Positions 23,756 to 32,983 are shown, counted from the first letter of the stretch. The stretch: 64,000 nucleotides of DNA from Actinoplanes aureus (GCF_015704865.1 NZ_JADQTO010000018.1:124001-188000), one strand, 5' to 3'. Program-made: numbers and translations. The notes: a model not told the origin generated them from the sequence alone.

Positions 23756-26085
23756 CATCCGCTACGCCGGAGGCACCGCTGCCCGATCAGGTCGGCATGG
23801 ACGCGGGTACCCACGCACCCTGGCGCTACGTCGCGGCCACCGCCGTCGTCGCCCTCCTCGGCGTGCTCTGGTACGCCTGGTGGACGGCAACCGGCGCCGG
23901 ACCGCTCGCCCTCTGCTACGTCTTCATGCCGGTGGGCTGTGCGATGAGCGCCCTCGCCGTCTCCGCCCTGTGCCGCAGCGGCCGGCTCGGCCCGGTGGCC
24001 CGCCGGTTCTGGCGGTGGCTCGGCGTCGGCAGCCTCTGCCTGACCGGCGGATACAGCCTGCTCGCCGCCGCCGCGTTCGCCGCCAGCTCCGGGTTCCCGC
24101 CGATGCCGCTCGCCGGCGCTCTGCTGGTCTGTGCCGGCGTGCTCGCCGCGATCTACGCCGTGGTCCGGGTGCCGCTCGGCGTGATCAGCCCGTCCGAGCG
24201 GGTCAGGCAATGGCTGGACCGCGGCATCGCGTTCCTCGGCTGCACCGCCGTGCTCTGGCACTTCGGGCTCGCCCCGCTGATCTGGTCGCCCGACCCGTGG
24301 AGTCCGTCGTTCACGGTGATGATCCTGCTGGCGTTCCTGCTCGCCGCGGGCGGCATCACGAAGGTCTCCTACCTCGGCGCCGGCCCGGTCGACCGGGTCG
24401 CGGTACGGCTGGTCGCCGCGACCGGTCTATGCGCGGCCGCGGTGGCGGTGCTGGCCGTGCGGGGCAGCCACGAGACGGCGATCCTGCTGGCGCAGGCGGT
24501 CATCCTGCCGGCCGCGCCGCTGCTGCTCACGCTCGCCGTCCGCTGCCAGTGGAACAGCACCGGCCGCCCGTCGCGGCAGGCCAACACCTGGCTGCCGTAC
24601 CTGGCGGTGGCGGCGGTCGACGTCCCGGTGATCGATGTGCTGTCCCACCCGGCGGGGAAGGAGGCGAGTATCGTCGCCCTCTCCGCCGTGGTGGTGACCG
24701 GCCTGGTCCTGGTCCGGCAGTACGTGGTGTTGCGGGAGAACACCCGGCTGCTGCGGGAGAAGCGGGCGTCCGAGGAGCGGCTGCGGTTCGAGGCGACCCA
24801 TGACGCCCTGACCGGCCTGGCCAACCGCGCGCTGTTCCGCGACTGGCTGGCGGTCACGTTGCGCTCCGGCGACGCCACCGTGCTCCTGGTCGATCTGGAC
24901 GACTTCAAGACGGTCAACGACTCGCTCGGACACGACGTCGGCGACGAACTGCTGGTGGCGTTCGCCGAGACGCTGCGCGCCGCGGTCGGCGACGACGGGC
25001 GCGTGGTACGCCTCGGCGGCGACGAGTTCGCCGTCCTGACCACCGGCCCCGGCGGCGAGGCCCTGGCGGGGCGGATCATGGCCGCGTTCCGTGACCCGAT
25101 CAGCGCACACCGGCTGCTCGTGCGTGCCAGCGTGGGAATCGCCTCGGCGCCGGCCGGCACCGCCGTGAGCAGCCTGCTGCGCGACGCCGACGTGGCGATG
25201 TACACCGCCAAGCAGCGCGGAAAGGCCAACTGGGTCCGGTACGCCACCGGTATGGAGAAGCCGCTCGTGGCACACGCCCAGATCGGTGGTGACCTGCGCC
25301 GGGCGCTGGACGCGGGCGAGTTCCGCCTGGTCTACCAGCCGCTGGTGGAGCTCCGCACCCGCCGGGTGATCGGCGTCGAGGCGCTGGTCCGCTGGATGCA
25401 CCCGGAGCGGGGCATGGTCTCGCCGGCCGAGTTCATCCCGGCCGCCGAGCGTACCGGCCTCATCGTGCCGCTGGGCCGGTTCGTGCTGCGCGAAACCTGC
25501 CGGCAGTCGGCCGCGTGGCTCGCCGAGTTCGGGCCGGACGTGTTCCAGAAGGCGGGCCCCAACGTCTCGGTGCGGCAACTGCACGACCCGGAGTTCGTGG
25601 CGGAGGTGCGGGCCGCGCTCGCCGACAGCGGGTTTCCGGCGGAACGGCTGATCCTGGAGCTCACCGAGTCGGCGGTGCTGCGTGGCCCGCAGGTCTCCCG
25701 GGCGCTGCACGAGCTGAACGCCCTGGGCGTACGGCTGGCGCTCGACGACTTCGGCACCGGTGAGTCGTCGCTCAGCCTGCTGCGGGCGTTCCCGGCCGCC
25801 ATCGTGAAGCTCGACAAGTCGTTCGTCGACGGCATCGAGCTGGACGAACCGGGCACGGCGGCGGCCGACGCCCGGCAGGCGGTGGCCCGGGCCGTCGTCC
25901 AGCTCTCCGGTGCGCTCGGGCTGGACACCGTCGCCGAGGGCATCGAGAACGAGGAGCAGGCGCAGCGGCTGATGCGCCTCGGCTACACCACCGGTCAGGG
26001 GTATCACCTGGGGCGGCCGATGGAGGCCGAGCAGATCACCCGGCTGCTCGCCGCTCAGCGGGACCTGATCGCGGCCGCCGCCTGA
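23752..26085 (+). CDS. Membrane GGDEF-EAL protein (cyclic-di-GMP turnover)
   Basis: 777 residues from ATG 23752, which overlaps the preceding stop as ATGA. Membrane helices fill residues 20-330, as in the two preceding proteins, but no PAS domain follows. GGDEF domain (ATHDALTGLANRALF; LLVDLDDFKTVNDSLG; RLGGDEFAVL) lacks the I-site. EAL domain from about 520: VEALVRWMHPE, GPNVSVRQL, LILELTES, LALDDFGTGESS, VKLDKSFVDG, TVAEGIENEEQA and GQGYHLGRPM supply all usual metal-binding and catalytic residues, so phosphodiesterase activity is likely. GGDEF-EAL proteins may degrade, make or toggle the messenger. Operon with the two diguanylate cyclases is likely. Confidence 0.88.
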   Translation: MTSATPEAPLPDQVGMDAGTHAPWRYVAATAVVALLGVLWYAWWTATGAGPLALCYVFMPVGCAMSALAVSALCRSGRLGPVARRFWRWLGVGSLCLTGGYSLLAAAAFAASSGFPPMPLAGALLVCAGVLAAIYAVVRVPLGVISPSERVRQWLDRGIAFLGCTAVLWHFGLAPLIWSPDPWSPSFTVMILLAFLLAAGGITKVSYLGAGPVDRVAVRLVAATGLCAAAVAVLAVRGSHETAILLAQAVILPAAPLLLTLAVRCQWNSTGRPSRQANTWLPYLAVAAVDVPVIDVLSHPAGKEASIVALSAVVVTGLVLVRQYVVLRENTRLLREKRASEERLRFEATHDALTGLANRALFRDWLAVTLRSGDATVLLVDLDDFKTVNDSLGHDVGDELLVAFAETLRAAVGDDGRVVRLGGDEFAVLTTGPGGEALAGRIMAAFRDPISAHRLLVRASVGIASAPAGTAVSSLLRDADVAMYTAKQRGKANWVRYATGMEKPLVAHAQIGGDLRRALDAGEFRLVYQPLVELRTRRVIGVEALVRWMHPERGMVSPAEFIPAAERTGLIVPLGRFVLRETCRQSAAWLAEFGPDVFQKAGPNVSVRQLHDPEFVAEVRAALADSGFPAERLILELTESAVLRGPQVSRALHELNALGVRLALDDFGTGESSLSLLRAFPAAIVKLDKSFVDGIELDEPGTAAADARQAVARAVVQLSGALGLDTVAEGIENEEQAQRLMRLGYTTGQGYHLGRPMEAEQITRLLAAQRDLIAAAA

Positions 26086-26115
26086 CCCGCTGCTGATGAT
26101 CATGAGCCGTTTGGC

Positions 26116-26589
26116 ATGCTCGCGAGACCAGTGGGCAGAATCTGGGTCATGACGGGGTGGCTGATGCGACGTCCACCGGCCATCGATGAGGAGCTGGCCC
26201 GATGGACGCTCGCCGAGGCGCCGGAGTTGCGTTCCCTGCGCGCCGCGTTGCGGCGTGTCGTCATGAACCAGACGCCGGCTGCGACGGATCCTCAGGATCT
26301 CGCCGAGCGACTCGTCATCGTCGCCACCGAGCTGGCCGGGAACGCGCTTCGCCATGGTCGCCCTCCGGCCGTCGTCGTCCTGCAACGGGCGAACGGCAGG
26401 CTGGTCATCGACGTCCTCGACACCGGCCCGGTCTCCGGACCGGTGGTCGACGACCGGCGTCCGGCCGGCGAGGGTGGGCTGGGACTGGTGATGGTCGGAC
26501 GCCTCGCCGAGGACGTGGGCTGGTATCCCACCGATGAGGGCAAGCGGGTCTGGGCCACGTTCTCGCTGACCGGTACGGCGCCGCTGTAG
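26116..26589 (+). CDS. RsbW/SpoIIAB-type ATP-binding regulator
   Basis: Up to 157 residues; ATGs at 26116, 26149 and 26164 are possible and none has a strong ribosome-binding site. GHKL ATPase motifs are clear: LVIVATELAGNALRHGRPP (N box), LVIDVLDTGP (G1) and GEGGLGLVMVGRLAEDVGW (G2), ending KRVWATFSL. The small size without a phosphoacceptor domain matches anti-sigma-factor serine kinases and related actinobacterial regulators. It lies just before a histidine kinase and near a PP2C phosphatase, so a partner-switching role is plausible. The target sigma or anti-anti-sigma factor is not in the window. Confidence 0.75.
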   Translation: MLARPVGRIWVMTGWLMRRPPAIDEELARWTLAEAPELRSLRAALRRVVMNQTPAATDPQDLAERLVIVATELAGNALRHGRPPAVVVLQRANGRLVIDVLDTGPVSGPVVDDRRPAGEGGLGLVMVGRLAEDVGWYPTDEGKRVWATFSLTGTAPL

Positions 26590-26685
26590 AGAGAAGTGCC
26601 AGCTGGCAGGGCGTATCAGCGGTACCGTGGTTCGGCGGCGGCCGCCCGTTTGCGCAGGAGTCACCGCACGGGGAGGAGGGCCGCC

Positions 26686-28299
26686 GTGCAGCCGGTTGGG
26701 GATCGAATCAGTTGCGGGCAACGAGTCCTCGGTGACCCGCAGCGGGTGCTCGCGGTGGCGTTGCAGGCCTACGTGGCGATCAACGAAGCCGGCCGGGTGG
26801 TGGCGTGGAATCCGGCGGCACAGGCGACGTTCGGGTACTGCCTCGACGAGGCGTGCGGGGAAGACCTGGCCGAGCTGATCATTCCGCCGCAGTTCCGGCG
26901 GGCGCACCGGGCCGGACTGGCGCGGGTGGCGGCCGGCGGACCCGGCCGGGCGCTGGGGCGGCGGCTGGAGTTGATCGCGGTGCACCGCGATGGGCACGAG
27001 TTCCCGATCGAGCTGATGCTCACGGTCACCCAGGAGCCGATCGGGACGGTGTTCCACGCGTTCGCCCGGGACGTGACGGTCACCCAGCGGGTCAGCCGGT
27101 TCACCAAGGTCGAGGCCGCGGTCTCCCGTGGCCTGGCCGAGGCTGCTTCCAGCAGCGAGGCGGCCGCCCGGGTCGCCGAGGCACTCGGGGTGCGGATGGG
27201 CTGGCCGGTGGCGGAGTTGTGGCTGGCCGACGAGCAGCGCCAGATGATCTCCTGTGTGGCCCGGCACACCGGCGCCGGGCTGCGGCTCGGCCCGTTCGCC
27301 ATCGACGAGCTGGAACCCGGCGTGGGCCTGCCCGGACGGGTCTATCAGCAAGCCGTCCCGGACTGGATTCCCGATCTGGCGGCCGACACCGCCTCGTTCC
27401 GCAGCCGCGCGGCTGCCCGCGCCGGGCTGCACGTGGCGATCGGCGTACCGATCTCGGCCGGCGGCCACGCGCTGGGCGCGCTGTGTGTCTACGGCGACCG
27501 CATCGAGGACCCGGAAGAGACCCTCACCGCGTTGCTGGGCGGTCTGGCCGCCCAGATCGGCCAGTACCTGGAACGGCGACGCGCCGAGGAGCTGACCGTG
27601 GAGCTGGCCAGGACCAAGGACGAGTTCCTGGCACTGGTCACGCACGAACTCCGCAACCCGCTGTCGGTGATCACCGGTGCCACGATGCTGCTGGAGGAGG
27701 ATCTGAGCACGGCCTGCCCCGAGCTGCTCGACCAGGTGCGTACGATCGCCCGCAACGCGCAGCGGCTCACCGTGATCGCCGAGGATCTGCTCGACCTGGC
27801 CCGGCTGGAGTCCGGTCATCTCGCCATCAACCCCGGCCACACCGACCTCGGCATGATCATCGACGACTCGGTGCGTTCCCTCGCGGGCGCCGCCCGTGAC
27901 AAGGGCCTGACGCTCACCGTGCTGATGCCCGGCGACGTCGAGATACACGCCGACGAGCACCGGCTGCGACAGGTCGCCGACAACCTGCTGTCGAACGCGA
28001 TCAAGTACACCCCGGCCGGCGGCCAGGTCACCATCACCGTCGAAACCGACAGCAAAGACGTCCGATGGACCATCGCCGACACCGGTATCGGCGTCCCCGC
28101 GGGCGAGCGGCAACACCTGTTCCGCCGCTTCTACCGGGCCTCCACCGCGGTGGAACGCTGTATCCCGGGCACCGGGCTCGGCCTGGTGATCACCCGCGCC
28201 ATCGTCGAACAGCACCAGGGAACCATCAGCCTGGCCGACACCACCGGGCCCGGCACCACCTTCCTGATCCGGCTACCGCGCAAGCCCACACCGGCGTGA
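26686..28299 (+). CDS. PAS-GAF sensor histidine kinase
   Basis: About 537 residues from GTG 26686, preceded by GGAGGAGGG at good spacing (an earlier GTG at 26596 gives a longer frame of poorer look). PAS domain about 15-140 (VLAVALQAYVAINEAGRVVAWNP). GAF domain about 165-320 (EAAARVAEALGVRMGWPVAELW ... GVPISAGGHALGALCVYG). HisKA with LVTHELRNPLSVITGA gives the phosphoacceptor His. HATPase has RQVADNLLSNAIKYTPAGG (N), IADTGIGVP (G1) and GTGLGLVI (G2). No membrane segment, so a cytoplasmic sensor. No response regulator follows; the partner must be encoded elsewhere. Confidence 0.88.
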   Translation: MQPVGDRISCGQRVLGDPQRVLAVALQAYVAINEAGRVVAWNPAAQATFGYCLDEACGEDLAELIIPPQFRRAHRAGLARVAAGGPGRALGRRLELIAVHRDGHEFPIELMLTVTQEPIGTVFHAFARDVTVTQRVSRFTKVEAAVSRGLAEAASSSEAAARVAEALGVRMGWPVAELWLADEQRQMISCVARHTGAGLRLGPFAIDELEPGVGLPGRVYQQAVPDWIPDLAADTASFRSRAAARAGLHVAIGVPISAGGHALGALCVYGDRIEDPEETLTALLGGLAAQIGQYLERRRAEELTVELARTKDEFLALVTHELRNPLSVITGATMLLEEDLSTACPELLDQVRTIARNAQRLTVIAEDLLDLARLESGHLAINPGHTDLGMIIDDSVRSLAGAARDKGLTLTVLMPGDVEIHADEHRLRQVADNLLSNAIKYTPAGGQVTITVETDSKDVRWTIADTGIGVPAGERQHLFRRFYRASTAVERCIPGTGLGLVITRAIVEQHQGTISLADTTGPGTTFLIRLPRKPTPA

Positions 28300-28315
28300 C
28301 CAGCGAATACGCCGG
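28291..28315. terminator. Candidate bidirectional terminator between convergent kinase and phosphatase genes
   Basis: Seven-base perfect inverted repeat CCGGCGT (28291-28297) and ACGCCGG (28309-28315) with an 11-base loop. It spans the stop of the histidine kinase gene and ends three bases from the stop of the convergent phosphatase gene. No T-run. Role inferred from place and symmetry. Confidence 0.4.
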
Positions 28316-28317
28316 CT

Positions 28318-29481
28318 TCAGTCGATCAGGGGCACGCTGATGGCCATGACGGCGATGTCGTCCTCGAGGCCGTCGCCGAAGGCGTCGAGCAGGTCGATCA
28401 AGGCGTCGATGACGGTGGCCGCGTCCGCCGGGGCGAGGGCGTTCGCGAAGCCGGCGACGGCGTCGATCCCGAAGCGACGGTCGGTGTGCCGGCTGTCACT
28501 GGTCCGGGCCTCGACGATGCCGTCGGTGTAGAGCAGGAGGGTGTCGCCCGGCTTCGCCGTCAGAACGGTGTTGGTGTAGGTGGAGTCCGGGAACACGCCG
28601 ACGAGGCGGCCTTTGGTCACGTGGTGTTCCGCGGTGCCATCGGCGCGCAGCAGGAGCGGTTCCGGATGTCCTCCGCTGGCGATCACCGCGCGGAAACCGT
28701 CCGGCGCAAGGGTGAGGATGCCGAACACCACGGTGCAATAGCGGGCGTCCCGGCGGTACTCCTGGTAGAGGACCTCGTTGAGGTTGTGCAGGACGGCGGC
28801 CGGGTCCGGGTCGTAGACCGCGGCGGCGCGCAGCGTGTATCGGGCGAGAGCCGTTACGGCGGCCGCGTCGACGCCTTTGCCACTGACGTCGCCGAGGAAG
28901 AATCCCCAGCGGCCGTCGTTGAGCGGGAACAGGTCGTAGAAGTCGCCGCCGACCTCATCGATGGAGGCCATCCGATAGTGGGCCGCGGTCTGCAGACCGG
29001 GCGGTGTCTGCAGCACCGACGGGAGCAGGCTGCGTTGCAGGTCGGAGACCAGATGGCGGAGGCGTTCGCTCTCGCGTTCGGCGGCCTGGCGGGCGTGCAG
29101 GAGTTCCTGCTCGTAGGCGCGGCGTTCGCGGCCGTCGAAGACGATGATGCGGATCCGCTGGGGATGGCCGTCGCTCCCGGTTTCCACGATGGCGCTCATC
29201 AAGGCGAGGAAGGGGCTGCCGTCCGCCGTACGCAGGTTCAGCGCGATGCCGGTGATCTCACCCTGGATGGTGAGCAGGGGCGCCAGATGGGTCTCGTAGT
29301 AGATCCGGGCGCCCACGGTGAGGATGTCGCCGAACTTCCCGCGCCCGACGAGTGCGTCTCGCGGGTAGCCGAGCCAGCCGAGGAGGGTGGTGTTGACCCT
29401 CGTGATGGTGCCGTCCGGCGACAGGGTCAGGTTGCCGCAGAGTGCGTTCTCGTAAAGGTCGTCGGCGCTGTCGTCGAGCAA
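28318..29481 (-). CDS. PAS-PP2C (SpoIIE/RsbU-type) serine phosphatase
   Basis: About 387 residues; the first usable start in frame is a TTG at 29481, so the true N-terminus is uncertain. PAS domain residues 5-125 (GTITRVNTTLLGWLGYPRDA). A helical linker (EQELLHARQAAERESERL) precedes the PP2C domain with IDEVGGDFYDLFPL, FFLGDVSGKGVDAAAV, VIASGGHPEPLLLRADG, LLLYTDGIVEART and LEDDIAVMAISV, which hold the metal-binding Asp residues. Such enzymes dephosphorylate anti-anti-sigma factors. It fits with the RsbW-like gene nearby, although a direct link is inferred. It converges on the histidine kinase gene. Confidence 0.85.
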   Translation of the reverse strand: MLDDSADDLYENALCGNLTLSPDGTITRVNTTLLGWLGYPRDALVGRGKFGDILTVGARIYYETHLAPLLTIQGEITGIALNLRTADGSPFLALMSAIVETGSDGHPQRIRIIVFDGRERRAYEQELLHARQAAERESERLRHLVSDLQRSLLPSVLQTPPGLQTAAHYRMASIDEVGGDFYDLFPLNDGRWGFFLGDVSGKGVDAAAVTALARYTLRAAAVYDPDPAAVLHNLNEVLYQEYRRDARYCTVVFGILTLAPDGFRAVIASGGHPEPLLLRADGTAEHHVTKGRLVGVFPDSTYTNTVLTAKPGDTLLLYTDGIVEARTSDSRHTDRRFGIDAVAGFANALAPADAATVIDALIDLLDAFGDGLEDDIAVMAISVPLID

Positions 29482-29621
29482 TGCGGTGAGACCTTGCCTT
29501 CGTCGTGTTCGACGGCCGGGTCGGTCGCGGTGCGCGTGACCTGTCGCGACGGTGCTCAGCCTGGGCGGATCAGATCAGACTATCTCGCTCTCCGGGCCGG
29601 GCGGGGCCAGGACCTCCTCGA

Positions 29622-30146
29622 TCAGACCTCGGACGCGCAGGAGTCCGGAAGGCTCAGCGCGTCGACGAGACGGGTGGCGGCGCGAGTGTGTTTCGCGTAG
29701 GCCTCCGGATAGGCCGACACCTGTACGGCCTGGGCGGCGTCGGTGAGCCGCATCTGCTGCCAGTCGTCGATGGTGAGCAGCTTGTCGTAGAACTTCTGGG
29801 TTTGGTAGGCCGGGTCGGAAAGCTGCTTCGGAGTCCCCCAACCCTGGCTGGGGCGCTGCTGGAACAGCCCGATGGAGTCCCGGTCGCCGCCGCGCAGGTT
29901 GCGCAGGCGGGACTCCTGCAGGGCGGTGGCGACCGCGATCACCTGGCCCTGGTCCGGCACCTGCCGCTGGTCGCCGATGGTGATGATGACGCGCGCGTTG
30001 GCGATCTGTTCGTCGCTCCAGTCGTTCAGAGTGGATGCGGCGGGCGGCGCGGCCGGGCTGGGCGTGCAGGCCGCGTCGGCGCGCAGCAGCGGGCTGAGGA
30101 CGAAGCCGACCATTACGGCGGCGGCGATCACGAAGAGCGTGCGCAC
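29622..30146 (-). CDS. Small secreted or anchored lytic-transglycosylase-like protein
   Basis: 174 residues from GTG 30146 (GGAAGG about ten bases upstream), with the N-terminal hydrophobic segment VRTLFVIAAAVMVGFVLSPLL. The body has ARVIITIGDQRQVPDQGQVI, then ATALQESRLRNLRGGDRDSIGLFQQRPSQGWG and QTQKFYDKLL, a phrase set found in actinobacterial exported proteins with a lysozyme-like fold, where the ALQES glutamate would be the acid. Activity on peptidoglycan is inferred. It follows the exporter gene by 79 bases on the same strand but is not an obvious part of the polyketide operon. Confidence 0.65.
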   Translation of the reverse strand: MRTLFVIAAAVMVGFVLSPLLRADAACTPSPAAPPAASTLNDWSDEQIANARVIITIGDQRQVPDQGQVIAVATALQESRLRNLRGGDRDSIGLFQQRPSQGWGTPKQLSDPAYQTQKFYDKLLTIDDWQQMRLTDAAQAVQVSAYPEAYAKHTRAATRLVDALSLPDSCASEV

Positions 30147-30225
30147 GACGAGGGGTACCTTCCGGGCGTGGGGGTCCGGCGAAGGGTACCGGCCGGCCGT
30201 GGTCGACAGTGGACCGGAGTACCTG

Positions 30226-31623
30226 TCACCCCGACCCGGTCGCGGCCGGCTGGTCGTCGCGTACCCGGGCAGGTGGGGTGAGGATCGCGACCACCGTGGC
30301 AAGGAGCAACAGGGCGGAGCCGACCCATACGGCCGGACGCAGGCCGGTGACGAAGCCGTCCCCGGTGTCGCTGCCGCCCGCGCTGAGGAAGACCGTGGCC
30401 AGCACCGCCACCCCGAGCATCACCCCGATCTCGCGTACCGAATTGTTGATGCCCGACGCGAGGCCCTCGTCCTCGCGCGGGGCGAAGGCCAGCGCCTGGG
30501 TGGCGACCACCGCGAAGAAGGCGCCCATCCCGGCGCCGGCGAGCAGCATGCCCGGAAGCAGCGCGACGTAGCTGACGTCGCTGCCGACGACGACGGCGAA
30601 CCAGACGAGTGCGGCGGCCTGCAGGCCCGATCCCACGACCATGACCGGGCGGGTGCCGTGCCGCTCCGCCAGCATGCCGGAGACCGGGGCGGCGACCGCC
30701 GGCAACAGCGTCCACGGCAGGGTCTTCAGGCCGGCCTCCAGCGGGCCGTACCTCAGGGTGTTCTGCAGGAACTGCATGAGCAGGAAGACGGATCCGAAGA
30801 CGCCCGCCGTCAGCAGCAGCGCGTTGACGTTGGTCAGGACGAAGCCTCGCTCACGCAGCAGCCGTGCCGGCAGCAGCGGCCGGGGTACGCGCCGCTCCCA
30901 GGCGCCGAAGGCGATCAGCAGTGCGGCGCCGGCCAGGACGGGCCAGATCGTCGGCCCGGACAGCCAGCCCTGCTCGGCGCCGTTGAGCAGGCCCAGCACG
31001 AGGCCGAGCAATCCGCCGGAGAGCAGGGTCAGGCCCACGCCGTCGAAGCGGCCGCTACCGCGGACCACGGTGTCCGGGAAGACCACGGCCGCCGCCGCGA
31101 TCAGCAGCCCGACCGGTACGTTCAGCCAGAAGATCCAGTGCCAGTCCGCGGCCTGGACGATCAGGCCGCCCACGAAGGGCCCGATCGCCACGGCCAGGCC
31201 CTGGGCCGCCGACCAGACGGCCACGGTGATCGCGCGTTTCGCGGCCGGGGTGGCATCCACCACGAGCGTGAGCGACAGCGGTACGAGCATCGCCGCGCCG
31301 AGTCCCTGCACGGCCCGGAACACGGCGAACAGGGCAAGGCTGGAGGAGAGCGCGACAAGCGCCGACGCGACCGTGAAGAGCAGGACGCCGGCCTGGAAGA
31401 CGCGGCGACGGCCGATCCGGTCGCCGACCGCGGCGGCCGCCAGCATGAACACCGCGAAAGCCACGGTGTAGGAGTTCACCGTCCAGGTCAGGCCGGCCAG
31501 ATCCGTGCCCAGGCTGCGTTGTATCTCCGGCAGCGCGATCGTGACCACGAGATTGTCGAGGCTGGCGATGAAGGCGGCGCCCGCCGCAACGATCAGGGGC
31601 AGCTTGCCGGTTCGCTGGGCCAT
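30226..31623 (-). CDS. MFS drug exporter, DHA2 (EmrB/QacA) family
   Basis: 465 residues with about 14 hydrophobic helices from LIVAAGAAFIASLDNLVVTIALP. That phrase, with D and N in helix 1, and the loop motif DRIGRRRVFQAG (motif A, about residues 68-80) are diagnostic of DHA2 proton-driven multidrug antiporters. WTVNSYTVAFAVFML in helix 2 supports this. It begins six bases after the stop of the glycosyltransferase gene and ends the minus-strand polyketide arm. Probable role: export of the cluster product, giving self-protection. Substrate inferred from context only. Confidence 0.85.
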   Translation of the reverse strand: MAQRTGKLPLIVAAGAAFIASLDNLVVTIALPEIQRSLGTDLAGLTWTVNSYTVAFAVFMLAAAAVGDRIGRRRVFQAGVLLFTVASALVALSSSLALFAVFRAVQGLGAAMLVPLSLTLVVDATPAAKRAITVAVWSAAQGLAVAIGPFVGGLIVQAADWHWIFWLNVPVGLLIAAAAVVFPDTVVRGSGRFDGVGLTLLSGGLLGLVLGLLNGAEQGWLSGPTIWPVLAGAALLIAFGAWERRVPRPLLPARLLRERGFVLTNVNALLLTAGVFGSVFLLMQFLQNTLRYGPLEAGLKTLPWTLLPAVAAPVSGMLAERHGTRPVMVVGSGLQAAALVWFAVVVGSDVSYVALLPGMLLAGAGMGAFFAVVATQALAFAPREDEGLASGINNSVREIGVMLGVAVLATVFLSAGGSDTGDGFVTGLRPAVWVGSALLLLATVVAILTPPARVRDDQPAATGSG

Positions 31624-31629
31624 GCGAGG

Positions 31630-32955
31630 TCAGCCCCGGCTCACTGCGCGACGCTGCGGTTCGGTCTGGGTCAGGATGAAGTCCTCCACCGCGTCGACGC
31701 CCGGTGCGCGGTCGATCTCGGCGCCCAGGCGGGCGGCGTTCTCGCGGTACCGCGGATCCGCCCCGACCTCCCGGACGGCCTCCACGATCTGCTCCGGGGT
31801 CGGTGTGCGCACCAGCAGGCGTACCCCGGCGCCGGTCCAGGCCACCCGCGCACCCACCTCGGGCTTCTCCTCGGTGTTGCCGGCCACGACCAGTGGCACT
31901 CCGTGCTGCAGCGCCAGGTTGACCCCGCCGTAGCCGCCGTTGGTGATCAGCACGTCCAGTCTCGGGAAGAGCCACGAGTAGTCCAGGTAGGCGCCGATCC
32001 GCACGTTGTCCGGAACCGAGCCGAGCTCGGCGGTCAGGCTCGCCTCCACCTCCGACTCCGGCCGCCCGCCACCGGTCACCACGACGATGCAGTCCTGGTC
32101 CGCCAGGGCACGCACGGTGGGTGCCACCAGGGTGGAGAAGTCGGTGTTGGCGACCGTGCCCTGGGTCACATGCACCACCCGGCGGCCCTCCAGATCAGCG
32201 TGCCAGGGCGGCAGCGGGCTGCCGGTGGCGGTCGAGATCAGCGGACCGGTGAAGATCAGCTTGGTACGCGCGCTGGGCCGGGGATACTCGAACCCCTGGA
32301 TGCCCAGGTGCAGCAGCGCGTCACCCAGCCCGGGCATCTCGAAGAACGGCACGCCCAGCCGCCGGCCCACCAGCCGCTGGGTGCTCTGCGCCAGGTAGCG
32401 CTGCGCGGGCCGGAGCACGAAACCGTTGGCGAGCAGGTGCAGGATCCGGTTGCGGACCCGTTCCAGCGGGGTCCGGGCCGGCAACAGGCCCATCCCGTAC
32501 GGGGGCAGTCCCGGCCCCTTGAGCGTCATCGGGCTGATCCCCAGGATGCCGACGGCCGGGCGCACCGCGCGGGGCTGCAACGCGATGGGGTAGACCCCGG
32601 CGAACAGCATCTCGGACAGGATCACGTCGGTCAGCTCGGTCCGCAGTGCCTCGGTCACCGCCGCGAACTGCGCGTCGATCGGCTTGGAGAAGACCTCCAG
32701 CACGATGGCGCTGAGCCCGCGGATGCCGGTCATGCCCTGCAACTGCGGGAACGCGGCCGCCATGTCGGTGTCGTCGAAGTCCGCCTCGGCCGGCAGCGGC
32801 AGGAAGGTGGCGCCGGCGGCCTCGACCCGCTCCTGATGGTTGCGTCCGGTGAGGAAGCGGACGCGGTGGCCGCGGCTGACCAGCTCCTTCGTCACGGCGA
32901 CGCAGGGCGAGACATGACCGAGCATGGGAAGGGCCGTCACGAGAATGGATGCCAC
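31630..32955 (-). CDS. Macrolide-type (MGT family) glycosyltransferase
   Basis: 441 residues from GTG 32955, with AAGGAG just upstream. GT-B fold: N-terminal SILVTALPMLGHVSPCVAVTKELVSRG with the acceptor-side His (GH in MLGHV), and C-terminal VVHVTQGTVANTDFSTL and LDVLITNGGYGGVNLALQHG plus VVAGNTEEKPEVGARV, the donor-sugar binding block. Relatives attach sugars to macrolides and other polyketides, for tailoring or to inactivate the compound inside the producer. In the operon it sits between the FAD oxidoreductase and the exporter, a common arrangement for glycosylate-and-export self-resistance. Sugar unknown; no deoxysugar genes are in the window, so a common UDP-sugar is likely. Confidence 0.85.
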   Translation of the reverse strand: MASILVTALPMLGHVSPCVAVTKELVSRGHRVRFLTGRNHQERVEAAGATFLPLPAEADFDDTDMAAAFPQLQGMTGIRGLSAIVLEVFSKPIDAQFAAVTEALRTELTDVILSEMLFAGVYPIALQPRAVRPAVGILGISPMTLKGPGLPPYGMGLLPARTPLERVRNRILHLLANGFVLRPAQRYLAQSTQRLVGRRLGVPFFEMPGLGDALLHLGIQGFEYPRPSARTKLIFTGPLISTATGSPLPPWHADLEGRRVVHVTQGTVANTDFSTLVAPTVRALADQDCIVVVTGGGRPESEVEASLTAELGSVPDNVRIGAYLDYSWLFPRLDVLITNGGYGGVNLALQHGVPLVVAGNTEEKPEVGARVAWTGAGVRLLVRTPTPEQIVEAVREVGADPRYRENAARLGAEIDRAPGVDAVEDFILTQTEPQRRAVSRG

Positions 32956-32983
32956 AGCGTCTCCTTGCGGTTCGGTGGTCGGA

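Noticed and set aside
24427..28215. 1262-codon minus-strand frame opposite the GGDEF-EAL and kinase genes
   Set aside because: Repetitive GC-driven composition and crosses three real genes with intact motifs.
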